In this document: positions 26,163 to 33,665 of the stretch, piece after piece | Layout: every line of letters begins with the position of its first letter | Position numbering within the stretch: the stretch's first letter is position 1 | Source: an uncultured Bacteroidales bacterium | GTDB taxonomy: Bacteria; Bacteroidota; Bacteroidia; Bacteroidales; Bacteroidaceae | Length of the DNA: 64,000 nt | Reading direction: 5' to 3' | NCBI GenBank assembly: GCA_902760315.1 | Contig: CACWFV010000016.1 | Coordinates: forward strand, 1-64,000 | The notes under the pieces: generated by a model | The model's database searches: none | Seen by the model: only the letters and a program-made list of their open reading frames with translations | What the model was told of the DNA's origin: nothing | Program-made: the position numbers and the translations under genes

Positions 26163-27437
26163 ATGAAAGACTTAAATAAATCTACATTTGGCTCATATCT
26201 CCTATCGTATTTTTGTATGAAGATTGATGCATTAACTTATGGTGAGAACATGACTGACAGGGAGATATCTCTGTTCATACATGAGTATATACATTATCTT
26301 CAAAGCATTACTACGATATATGGGCTAGAACGCATAAACTCGGAACTATCCGTATTAGCAAACCTGGTTGACTGGTTACGGATATCAGCGAACTCTCGTG
26401 TAACTATTCCTTTGCCAGAAGACGTTCTAAATACAGTAGTTCGTAATAATGCCTTAATAAGTAACCTTGTCTGGGGTGATACGGATGATATTAGCCATCT
26501 TCATATAGTTAAGGTAGATAGTGATTATTTCCAGATAGACGAAAAACGACAAGTTGAATCCATTAGTTTGTCGTACAGAAACGAAAACGGCCTTGATGGC
26601 ACTTGCACTTTTGGCGCACGTGAGATATATGAAGGAATGGCGTATATGATAGAGCAATTCATTACAAAAGATTATGAAGAGTCGCCCGATCACCCATATT
26701 GTACTGCAATAAAAGTTGCAAATTTCATTTACCCACAATTATTAGATGACCGACGCAATATACTGGTGCTCTGTGACAAGGCTTTAATGTCATCAAATCC
26801 TGGAGCTGAGTATGTAAATATACTTAGATGGCTCAAACAAGTACATTTTTTGCCTTCTACACCAGACGAACTATTCTATTTCCTTGACTATAATTGGGAA
26901 ACTTTCGACTTAAATGAGAAAGCTGGAGTTTTAGACACATTTATAAATCATATTGAATTTGTTAGAAGCAATTTGCATTCTTTGTTACAAGACGAACGCT
27001 TTGCGGATTACCACAAATGGTTAGATGTCATTTTTGATTATGCGATAGACTTAAGGAAAACAGTGCCTATGTTTTGGCTTGACATTGTCGACAACGGATA
27101 TGTAAAGGATAATTTATACTTCCACGCAATATTACATTTTGCTGGCAGCCCTCTCATTGAAACCGTAAAGCACGAATACTTCACTGTGGATCCAGAAGGT
27201 AGCGATAGTGAAAGCATGCCTTTTTTAAAAGTCTTTCATCAAATATATAAGGTGTTAGTAGAAGGCAAAACTCAATGTGAGTTGATGCCTTGGTGTAACA
27301 ACAGCCCTAATGTCGTTAGAATTGATGAAACATGCTATAAATGTCCGTGGAAGCATAAAGAAACCAATGGAGAGTTATGCCCCTTTAAATCAATATGGCA
27401 ACACTGGGGACTTGATGATGTTGAAATCATGAAGTAG
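26163..27437 (+). CDS. HExxH metalloprotease-like protein of unknown family
   Basis: 424 residues, AT-rich, no signal peptide. Residues 40-44 are HEYIH, within SLFIHEYIHYLQSITT, a zinc-metallopeptidase HExxH helix. E157 in REIYEGMAYMIEQF is placed as a gluzincin third ligand could be. The C-terminus is cysteine-rich (PWCNN, ETCYKCPWKH, GELCPFKSIW), which may form a second metal site. The middle has no recognisable domain. It lies between the HTH/alpha-CTD gene and a CRISPR array. By analogy with defence loci that pair a sensor with a protease, a role in abortive response is possible but unproven. Confidence 0.6.
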   Translation: MKDLNKSTFGSYLLSYFCMKIDALTYGENMTDREISLFIHEYIHYLQSITTIYGLERINSELSVLANLVDWLRISANSRVTIPLPEDVLNTVVRNNALISNLVWGDTDDISHLHIVKVDSDYFQIDEKRQVESISLSYRNENGLDGTCTFGAREIYEGMAYMIEQFITKDYEESPDHPYCTAIKVANFIYPQLLDDRRNILVLCDKALMSSNPGAEYVNILRWLKQVHFLPSTPDELFYFLDYNWETFDLNEKAGVLDTFINHIEFVRSNLHSLLQDERFADYHKWLDVIFDYAIDLRKTVPMFWLDIVDNGYVKDNLYFHAILHFAGSPLIETVKHEYFTVDPEGSDSESMPFLKVFHQIYKVLVEGKTQCELMPWCNNSPNVVRIDETCYKCPWKHKETNGELCPFKSIWQHWGLDDVEIMK

Positions 27438-27548
27438 CTTTTGTAAATCCACCACGACTCCCCTCGATAAAGTGAATAGCGTGAGGATTATATGATGCAT
27501 ATTATCCCTATATGCATATTGTTCGCCCATCCAAAGGGAGATTAGTAA
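27438..27548 (+). promoter_or_regulatory. Possible CRISPR leader
   Basis: This 111-bp non-coding stretch between the HExxH gene and the first repeat contains an 8-bp inverted repeat (ATGCATAT at 27495-27502 and ATATGCAT at 27510-27517, 7-nt loop). Leader function would require the array to be read rightwards. Not certain. Confidence 0.35.
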
Positions 27549-27914
27549 ACTGTTTCTGCACCTATTTTTGTATGTACATACAGGGAGCCGAATTGTGGCG
27601 AGGGGCATATCTCGACTGTTTCTGCACCTATTTTTGTATGTACATACAGGCGCAGAGCTGGGCTTTGTCTACCAGCGTGAACTGTTTCTGCACCTATTTT
27701 TGTATGTACATACAGGGAACACGGATTGCACGGATTGAACGGATTAACTGTTTCTGCACCTATTTTTGTATGTACATACAGGTGATGTTGGCGATGGGTA
27801 TGGTTATCTCCAACTGTTTCTGCACCTATTTTTGTATGTACATACAGGCGGAGCAGATTGAAAACGAGAGCGTTGAGAACTGTTTCTGCACCTATTTTTG
27901 TATGTACATACAGG
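27549..27914. CRISPR. CRISPR array: six identical 36-nt repeats, five 30-nt spacers
   Basis: Identical units begin at 27549, 27615, 27681, 27747, 27813 and 27879, with an exact period of 66. Each repeat starts ACTGTTTCTGCACC, continues TATTTTTG and ends TGTATGTACATACAGG; all six copies agree at every base. The spacers (27585-27614, 27651-27680, 27717-27746, 27783-27812, 27849-27878) are 30 nt and unrelated to each other. The repeat end TGTATGTACATACA is a perfect palindrome that can fold as a 5-bp stem with a 4-nt loop, placed as in type V crRNA handles if read rightwards. A TnpB/Cas12-like gene ends 113 bp away on the opposite strand. No cas1, cas2 or other known cas gene is in the window. 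Confidence 0.88.
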
Positions 27915-28026
27915 GTATATCACATAACTCTAAAATAGAGTGCTTTTTATGCGTCATGCCTTCTTGAGAAGGACACTACCGCAAAGGCGATATGGATTAG
28001 CAATCCATTGAACAGATTCCGCAAAG

Positions 28027-29334
28027 TCATTGTGACGATACGGAGGAACGCCTCTGTATCTGCTGCCCATTACTGGGATTGCAGATTTCATTTCTCATTT
28101 GTGGATGTTTAATCCTTACTGGTGAATTCATCTGCCAGTCTTTTGTTTTTTCTTTGTACTCCTTGTCTCCTATGTTCTTTCTCAGAATGTTCAGAGCGCC
28201 ATTTTGGTCGGCATTGATATATCTTCCTGTACTGCTTTGGAACAATCCACGTTTCTTACGCACACCTGCGTAATGCTCATGGTGTCCTATGTCTTCCATT
28301 GCCAAGGCATCACATTTTGATGTATGGCCCTCTTCCTGTTCCACATAATCTATGCCTGCCATGACACACTTATACTCCAACTGGGATTGTAACATGTAAA
28401 AGGGAATCTGCACGAACTTTTGATTGTTCTTCTTGCCAATATTCACTTCTTGTTTCCACCCTTTATTCCGTCCAACTACTAATTTTCCGATTTTTTGTTC
28501 TATCAGCATGTCAACGATGGCTCTACTGGTGGTATGCATAAAGGTGTCTATATAACGGTTCCGCTTGTCGTACATCGCCGTCATTCGTTTTGTACCCTTT
28601 TCAATGCCCTGCTTCGACTTGATGCTGGTATAGTGGGCAAGTTTCTTGTTGAAGTTCTGGTTATAGCTCTTTAGAACTTTCCCACTAAATATATAACAAC
28701 CCTTGGGTGTAACGACTGTAGCTAAGTTGTCTATACCCAAATCAATAGCAGCTACCCTGTCCTTTGTTACATCTGCCGGATGTATTTCTGTCTTATAAAT
28801 CACTTCAACGGTCATATAACCCTTGAACGGAAGAATGCGTATCTGCTTACATCCTTCGAGAATCTGTTGCTTATACTGTCCCCATTGTGGTATCGGAATC
28901 TTCACATTAGGAATGCCATGTAAGGTGATATTTCCATGTATATCAATTATGCAATCGTGTTTGTAACGAATCTGAAGCAAGTTCATACTGTTCCTTCCTA
29001 AGAAATGAGGGAACTCCGGCTTGGCTTTAAACTCTTCTGGATGTATCTTCCACTTCTTAATAGCTGCAAAGAACGAATCTTTTTCATTGCATACCTGTTT
29101 GATTACACAGTCAGCAATAGCATCACGCAGCAACCTGTAATTAACATTCCCCTCAAGATTAGTGATTTCCTTCATGTGCTCTCGCAAATCGAAATGCCTC
29201 ATCCATACGCCTTCTTCTTCCCCCTTTTTCTTTAATTCATAGAGGGATTGATTATAGAGGTCTTTACTTATTCTGCAAAGAACTTCTACTTCTGGGATGG
29301 ACTTAATACGAAAACGTTTTGCAAGCTGAATCAT
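28027..29334 (-). CDS. tnpB: TnpB/Cas12-like RuvC nuclease next to CRISPR array
   Basis: 435 residues from ATG 29334; a TTG at 29343 would add three. The TnpB layout is complete: an N-terminal helical/wedge region (KRFRIKSIPEVEVLCRISKDLYNQSLYEL), the OrfB domain, RuvC-I AAIDLGIDNLATVV (D198), the NKGWKQ block (about 290-295) in place of the usual RuvC-II Glu segment, and RuvC-III INADQNGALNI (D376). The CxxC zinc ribbon is reduced to one cysteine (HTSKCDALAMED, C341). These features fit the GKNxGWKQ branch of IS605-type TnpB. No TnpA transposase is near. The 3' end faces the CRISPR array 113 bp away, so it may act with crRNA (type V-U-like) rather than an element-end omega RNA. A TATATTTG box (minus strand, 29355-29362) precedes the ATG. 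Confidence 0.85.
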   Translation of the reverse strand: MIQLAKRFRIKSIPEVEVLCRISKDLYNQSLYELKKKGEEEGVWMRHFDLREHMKEITNLEGNVNYRLLRDAIADCVIKQVCNEKDSFFAAIKKWKIHPEEFKAKPEFPHFLGRNSMNLLQIRYKHDCIIDIHGNITLHGIPNVKIPIPQWGQYKQQILEGCKQIRILPFKGYMTVEVIYKTEIHPADVTKDRVAAIDLGIDNLATVVTPKGCYIFSGKVLKSYNQNFNKKLAHYTSIKSKQGIEKGTKRMTAMYDKRNRYIDTFMHTTSRAIVDMLIEQKIGKLVVGRNKGWKQEVNIGKKNNQKFVQIPFYMLQSQLEYKCVMAGIDYVEQEEGHTSKCDALAMEDIGHHEHYAGVRKKRGLFQSSTGRYINADQNGALNILRKNIGDKEYKEKTKDWQMNSPVRIKHPQMRNEICNPSNGQQIQRRSSVSSQ

Positions 29335-29700
29335 CTTATGCAAGAATTATGCAGCAAATATAGTCAAAAAATTCCAATATATATCATATGAGAGCATGAA
29401 ATATGGTTAAAAGAATAGCTATTTCACAATTTTTAGCCACAAAATGCATACAACTTATGCGAATTCCTGTTATATTTGCAATTGAAACATCAAAGGAAGG
29501 CTGATATAGATGTCACGAGAGGTGGTTTTGAGTTACCCACTAACTTTAATACAGTTACCCATTGCATGATGTCCATCAGAAGGTGTTGCCCAAGCGTAAG
29601 GAGAAATTGTTTGCAGAAGCAACAGAGAAACAGGAAACAATAATCCCTGCCGACCTATTTGAGGGGCAGGGAGTATAATACTATTTTGCACATGGACAGA
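29335..29700. other. Non-coding stretch with a gene remnant
   Basis: The first 230 bp are AT-rich and carry repeated TTATGC (29336-29341, 29348-29353 and again near 29456), which could be remains of an insertion-element end. From 29568 to 29678 a frame without a start reads HQKVLPKRKEKLFAEATEKQ and ends PADLFEGQGV-stop; it looks like the tail of a lost protein whose family I cannot name. No intact gene is seen. Confidence 0.4.
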
Positions 29701-30192
29701 TTAGGGTTTCATAGCATTGAACATGGCAGTCTCCGCATCAAAGCGAGCAAGAATCTTTTCTATATCCGGCCGGTTACGTTGGGCAAGGAGAGCCACATAT
29801 TCTGTTTTATCCTCACCTTTCACTTCTACGGTTCTGGATACATACAGTTTCTGTTGCTCTGCCCCATTGAACCAGCGCATAAAGAGCCTTGCCCTCTGAG
29901 CCTGATGACCATCGGCCGAACTACAGATATAAAGCAGTACATCGGCATTCTGACGAAAGAACTCTTCTATGATACAAATCAACGTCTGTGCGACCTTTTT
30001 GTCGCTGGGAGAAACTTGTCCGTACACGTTTCTCAGATTAAGCCAATAAGCAGTGAAATAGGGATTAGCGTCATCGTCAAAATCAACGGCATAGGTAAGC
30101 CCATGTTCTGTTGTAAAAACAAGGAGATCATCGTCATACTCAACATCGTAAGGCGAATGCTCGTTTATTCTGTCTGTGACAAGTCTATTCAT
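29701..30192 (-). CDS. DUF6169 family protein
   Basis: 163 residues. MNRLVTDRINEHSPYDVEYDDDLLVFTT, the central IIEEFFRQNADVLLYICSSADGHQAQRARLFMRWF and the closing AQRNRPDIEKILARFDAE fit the small Bacteroidota family DUF6169, found in accessory regions. No signal peptide, so it is cytoplasmic. The function is unknown; occurrence beside mobile and toxin-antitoxin-like genes suggests a role in genetic conflict, but nothing in the sequence shows it. The reading on this strand is preferred to an overlapping longer frame because only this one has a family-like pattern. It starts 3 nt after the stop of an upstream gene fragment. Confidence 0.72.
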   Translation of the reverse strand: MNRLVTDRINEHSPYDVEYDDDLLVFTTEHGLTYAVDFDDDANPYFTAYWLNLRNVYGQVSPSDKKVAQTLICIIEEFFRQNADVLLYICSSADGHQAQRARLFMRWFNGAEQQKLYVSRTVEVKGEDKTEYVALLAQRNRPDIEKILARFDAETAMFNAMKP

Positions 30193-30195
30193 GGC

Positions 30196-30336
30196 TTACA
30201 CCCATTCCAGATCATAATAGCCAGACTCTGCGGCAGCCTTCTTGCTCCGCAGTCGTTCAGCAAATTTGGCATCCACTTTCTTTTCCCATGCCTCTTTACG
30301 CTGACGGGCAGCATTGAGCCACGAGAGAATCTCTTA
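30196..30336 (-). pseudogene. Truncated small gene upstream of the DUF6169 gene
   Basis: A 46-codon frame (EILSWLNAARQRKEAWEKK to GYYDLEWV-stop) ends 3 nt before the DUF6169 start but has no ATG or GTG at its beginning; a stop codon lies right in front. A promoter-like TAATTTTG (minus strand, 30357-30364) is close upstream. It looks like a small charged helical partner protein that has lost its N-terminus. Confidence 0.4.
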
Positions 30337-30364
30337 AAATCTATTGATTCTCGCTGCAAAATTA

Positions 30365-30807
30365 AGAAATTATTCTGAATTAAACAAGAAAAGAAATGAA
30401 AGAAATAAAAGAAATAAAATATCGACTAACAGCCGTACGGCATGGGGCGACGTCATCAGGGAGGACGACGTGCATGGTTAAGGGTTAAAGGTTCAGGGTT
30501 TATGGTTATTTCAACCGTTAACCATTCATCATAAACCATGAACCGAATGTGGTGGACGGGAAGTATGTGCTGTGGGAGCGGGTGCTCATGGAGAATAGTA
30601 TGCTAAGGTACATCGGGGGGAAGTTGTACAGGATGAACCTGAAACGGGAGTGCTTCACGCTGAAGGGCATGGTGTGAAATGGTACTTTGAAAAAAATATC
30701 CTTCAAAATTATTTCGTGATCTCTTGTCAATTTCGCTGAAAAGCGCTATTTTTGCATTGACAAAGGGACAAACTGTCTTGCTATTATTGATATATTATAC
30801 GTTGACA
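30365..30807. other. Gene-poor stretch with remnant and promoter
   Basis: It contains an imperfect inverted repeat of GGTTCAGGGTTTATGG type (about 30490-30540) and a start-less frame at about 30546-30677 (VVDGKYVLWERVLMENS to LKGMV-stop) that is probably a gene relic. A promoter-like TATTTTTG lies at 30747-30754, about 54 nt before the acetyltransferase ATG. Confidence 0.45.
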
Positions 30808-31374
30808 ATGCTTATTGAGATTAAAAATGCGCGAAAAGAGCAGGCGGCAGAAATAGCTGGGCTGATTATGATGGCTATGACAGATGACTGCTGTCTGCAC
30901 TTCTGTGGGGCGGGGCATGGATTGGATGATTTCCGCCGGATGATGACTTTATTGGTGGAACGTGATGATTCACAATATAGCTATAGGAATACTTTGGTGG
31001 CGATGGTTGGTGATAAGGTTGTAGGTGTTGCTGTCAGTTACGATGGGGGACGCCTGCACGAACTGCGCCAGGCATTCATCGAGGCCGCAAGAGTGCAAAT
31101 CGGGAAAGATCATTCAGGTATGGACGACGAGACACAGGCGGGGGAACTCTATTTGGACTCGCTGGCTGTGCTACCAACATACCGACGCCAGGGCATTGCC
31201 CAGCGACTCTTAAAGGCCACTAAAGAGAAGGCTGACCAGATGAAACTGCCCTGTGTGGGATTGCTGGTGGACAAAGGTAACCCTGCCGGTGAAACGCTGT
31301 ACGACGCTGTCGGATTCAGATATGTGGATGACAGCTGGTGGGGCGGACATCCGATGAAGCACTTGGTATTGTAA
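30808..31374 (+). CDS. GNAT-family N-acetyltransferase
   Basis: 188 residues from MLIEIKNARKEQ; the longer frame from 30724 runs through the promoter (TATTTTTG, 30747-30754) and was not used. The GNAT core is visible: motif A ELYLDSLAVLPTYRRQGIAQRLLKATKEKA (about 112-141, with the acetyl-CoA-binding RRQGIA) and motif B VGLLVDKGNPAGETLYDAVGFRYV. It transfers an acetyl group from acetyl-CoA to an amine; the substrate cannot be told. It stands alone between the island and the GH51 gene and shares a terminator with the latter. Confidence 0.87.
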   Translation: MLIEIKNARKEQAAEIAGLIMMAMTDDCCLHFCGAGHGLDDFRRMMTLLVERDDSQYSYRNTLVAMVGDKVVGVAVSYDGGRLHELRQAFIEAARVQIGKDHSGMDDETQAGELYLDSLAVLPTYRRQGIAQRLLKATKEKADQMKLPCVGLLVDKGNPAGETLYDAVGFRYVDDSWWGGHPMKHLVL

Positions 31375-31382
31375 TAAAACAT

Positions 31383-31432
31383 AAGTCCCGGATGAAAACC
31401 ACTGTGGCTCCTCATCCGGGACTTTGTTTTTT
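31383..31432. terminator. Bidirectional terminator between acetyltransferase and GH51
   Basis: A 13-bp stem (AAGTCCCGGATGA with its complement at 31412-31424) is followed by TGTTTTTTG on the + strand. The two flanking genes converge on it. Confidence 0.88.
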
Positions 31433-31460
31433 GCATTTATTTTTTGAAGCGTCTCTTACT

Positions 31461-33491
31461 TTACTTCTTAATGCGGTAGATACGGAAAGACATGGCGGGC
31501 AGCTGGTCGCTGATGACGCTCTGCTTCTTGCCGGCCTCTACGCTGACGATGCCTTGCTTCGGGGTGATGAGCTCCGGGCGTTGGATGCTGTTCTCGTCGT
31601 CCAGTCCGTTATGGCTCAGCGTGATGGTCTTGGCAGTGGTGGCACCGGCGAGATCCTTCAGCTGTAGCGTGATGGGCTGAGGCTGCTTAGAGGTGTTCAC
31701 CACCTTGACGATGACCTCAGCGGCGTCCTTGTCGTAGGCTGCCGAGGCGAAGAGTCCCTGCTGGCCCTCCTGGTTGGCTACGGGCACGGCGACGCTCTTC
31801 TTACCCTTCTGTTGCTGGGTGGTCAGCGAGAGCACGTTGGTACCCTTGTTGGTGGCATAGAGCTGCTGTACGTAGTAGCTGACGGTCTTGAACATCTGTG
31901 TCTGGTCGTACCAAATCTGGTCCGGACGCCACTGCCAGCCGTCAACGTGGGCGAAGAGGGGGGCAGGGGTGGTCATGTGTACGATGTCGGCATTGCGCTC
32001 GAAACCTGTCATGTGGGCAGCCTCCAGGATGGCGGCCTCGTAGTGGTTCCACTTCTTGCCTTTGCCGTGGCAGGCATATTCGCCGGCAAAGACTTTCGGA
32101 CCCTTGCGGTCGTAGGAGTCGTAGCGCAGTCCGTGGCTGAGGAACCACTGCTCGTCGCGGTAGTAGTGCTCGTCGTAGAGGTCTACCTTCAGCTCCTTCA
32201 TGCGGGGCTGCAGCAGGTCGAAGTCCCAGCCCTCGGAGTTAGGTCCGGTGGTACCGATGAGTTTCAGCGTGGGGTACTTGGCGCGCAGGGCGTCGCTGAA
32301 CTTCTTCAGTCGCTGGGTGAAGACGGGACCATAGCCGCCGTGCTTCTCGTCGTAGTCCCACTGCTCGTTGCCTACGCCAAGGAATTTCAGGTTGAAGGGC
32401 TCGGGGTGGCCCATGTCGGCACGCACCTTGCCCCACTTGGTGTTGACGTCACCATTGGCAAACTCAACGAGGTCCAGTGCGTCCTGGATGTAAGAGTCGA
32501 GGTCGTCCAGTGGCTGGTGAACGCCGGGCTTGGTGGGGTCGGGGTTCTGGAACTGGCAGCTCAGTCCGCAGGAGATGACGGGCAGCGGTTCAGCGCCGAT
32601 GTCTTCGGAGAGCTGGAAAAACTCAAAGAAGCCCAGGCCGTAGGACTGGTAGTAGTCGGGATAATAGCGGTAGTCGAAGGTGTGTTCCCAGCGGTTCTGG
32701 TTCAACGGGCGGTTCTCTACGGGACCTACCGAGTTTTTCCACTGGTAGCGCGTCTCCAGGTCGGTACCCTCGACGATGCAGCCGCCAGGGAAGCGGAAGA
32801 TGCCGGGGTGCAGGTCCTCAAGTGCCTGTGCCAGGTCGCGGCGCATGCCGTTAGCACGGTTCTTGTAGGTGTCGGTGGGGAATAGCGAGACGTGCTCCAG
32901 ACATACGCTGTTCTGACTCTGCAGGAAGACGCGCAGCTTGGCGTGCTTCAGCGTCTTCTTGGAGGTGAGTACGACGGTGTATTTCTGCCAGTCGGCTGAG
33001 GTGATGTCCAGCTTCTGCTCGGCAAACTCCTGCTTCTCGTCCATGGAGTTCTCCTGTATGAGTTGTACGCGGATAGCACCTTTGCCCTTGGGAGCCTTGG
33101 CCCATACGGAGAAGCGGTACTGCTGGCCGCTCTTCACGCCAATGCCGAAGAAGCCCTCATTGACCAGACCTGTGCGGCGGTCGCGGTGGCCGGGGTCGCT
33201 CAACTCCACATAGTGTGGACAGCGCTGGAAGGGTCCGTCGTCCTTCAGCTCGACGCAACCGAAGGTCTGCCAACCCATCAGGTGTTGTGGAAACTCGAAG
33301 GAGCGGTTCTTTACGAGCTCGGCATAGAGTCCGCCGTCAGCAGCGTAATTGATGTCCTCGAAGAAAATACCATACATGGTCGACTGAATAGGGGCGCCAA
33401 GCTTCTTGGTGTTCACGTCCATGACGACTTGTGCCGTGGATGCCAATACAGCTCCTAGCGCCACAGCGAATAATGCTAACCTTTTTTTCAT
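31461..33491 (-). CDS. GH51 alpha-L-arabinofuranosidase, secreted
   Basis: 676 residues with a signal peptide (MKKRLALFAVALGAVLASTAQ). An early carbohydrate-binding-like insert (about 75-205) is followed by the (beta/alpha)8 domain and a C-terminal beta domain, as in Bacteroidota GH51 enzymes. The acid/base Glu is E376 in FLGVGNEQWDY and the nucleophile E471 in VFAGEYACHG. It removes terminal arabinofuranose from arabinan, arabinoxylan and short arabino-oligosaccharides, so it would finish the work of the GH43 enzymes at 15-20 kb. It is separated from them by the accessory island and faces the other way with its own promoter. Confidence 0.92.
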   Translation of the reverse strand: MKKRLALFAVALGAVLASTAQVVMDVNTKKLGAPIQSTMYGIFFEDINYAADGGLYAELVKNRSFEFPQHLMGWQTFGCVELKDDGPFQRCPHYVELSDPGHRDRRTGLVNEGFFGIGVKSGQQYRFSVWAKAPKGKGAIRVQLIQENSMDEKQEFAEQKLDITSADWQKYTVVLTSKKTLKHAKLRVFLQSQNSVCLEHVSLFPTDTYKNRANGMRRDLAQALEDLHPGIFRFPGGCIVEGTDLETRYQWKNSVGPVENRPLNQNRWEHTFDYRYYPDYYQSYGLGFFEFFQLSEDIGAEPLPVISCGLSCQFQNPDPTKPGVHQPLDDLDSYIQDALDLVEFANGDVNTKWGKVRADMGHPEPFNLKFLGVGNEQWDYDEKHGGYGPVFTQRLKKFSDALRAKYPTLKLIGTTGPNSEGWDFDLLQPRMKELKVDLYDEHYYRDEQWFLSHGLRYDSYDRKGPKVFAGEYACHGKGKKWNHYEAAILEAAHMTGFERNADIVHMTTPAPLFAHVDGWQWRPDQIWYDQTQMFKTVSYYVQQLYATNKGTNVLSLTTQQQKGKKSVAVPVANQEGQQGLFASAAYDKDAAEVIVKVVNTSKQPQPITLQLKDLAGATTAKTITLSHNGLDDENSIQRPELITPKQGIVSVEAGKKQSVISDQLPAMSFRIYRIKK

Positions 33492-33541
33492 TTCTCTTTA
33501 GCGTTTAAATAATGTATTGTTTAATAGTTTGTTTTATTGTG

Positions 33542-33572
33542 CAAAGATACTATATTTTGTTTACACGGCAAA
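33542..33572 (-). promoter_or_regulatory. Promoter of the GH51 gene
   Basis: On the minus strand, TTTG (33569-33572), 19 nt, TATCTTTG (33542-33549). The ATG is about 50 nt downstream. Confidence 0.72.
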
Positions 33573-33601
33573 GGAAATCGTTGTTTTTCTTTGCCATACT
33601 T

Positions 33602-33632
33602 TTTGTTAATTGCCAATAATGTTGTACCTTTG
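33602..33632 (+). promoter_or_regulatory. Promoter of thrS
   Basis: TTTG at 33602-33605, 19 nt, TACCTTTG at 33625-33632. The leader is only about 27 nt, so there is no room for a T-box or the kind of operator known in E. coli thrS. Confidence 0.75.
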
Positions 33633-33665
33633 CAGTCGATTTAAACTTAAACATATATTGTAAAT

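Noticed and set aside
27549-27914. Assigning the array to type II-C or VI-B because of 36/30 geometry
   Set aside because: No Cas9 or Cas13 gene is in the window, and the repeat does not have the GTTG...CAAC ends of type VI-B nor the 47-nt form of Bacteroidota II-C.
27512-27967. A 151-aa open frame through the repeats with NCFCTYFCMYIQ recurring six times, like a multi-core peptide precursor
   Set aside because: The 66-bp period is divisible by three and holds no stop, so the frame stays open by chance. The repeats are identical to the last base and the intervening 30-mers are unrelated, as in CRISPR but not as in coding repeats.
29659-30378. A 239-aa + strand frame opposite the DUF6169 gene
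   Set aside because: No family-like pattern; the minus-strand frame has a recognisable family signature and a proper ATG.
30808-31374. Acetyltransferase as a toxin of a GNAT/RHH toxin-antitoxin pair
   Set aside because: No ribbon-helix-helix partner lies upstream; the gene stands alone with its own promoter and terminator.
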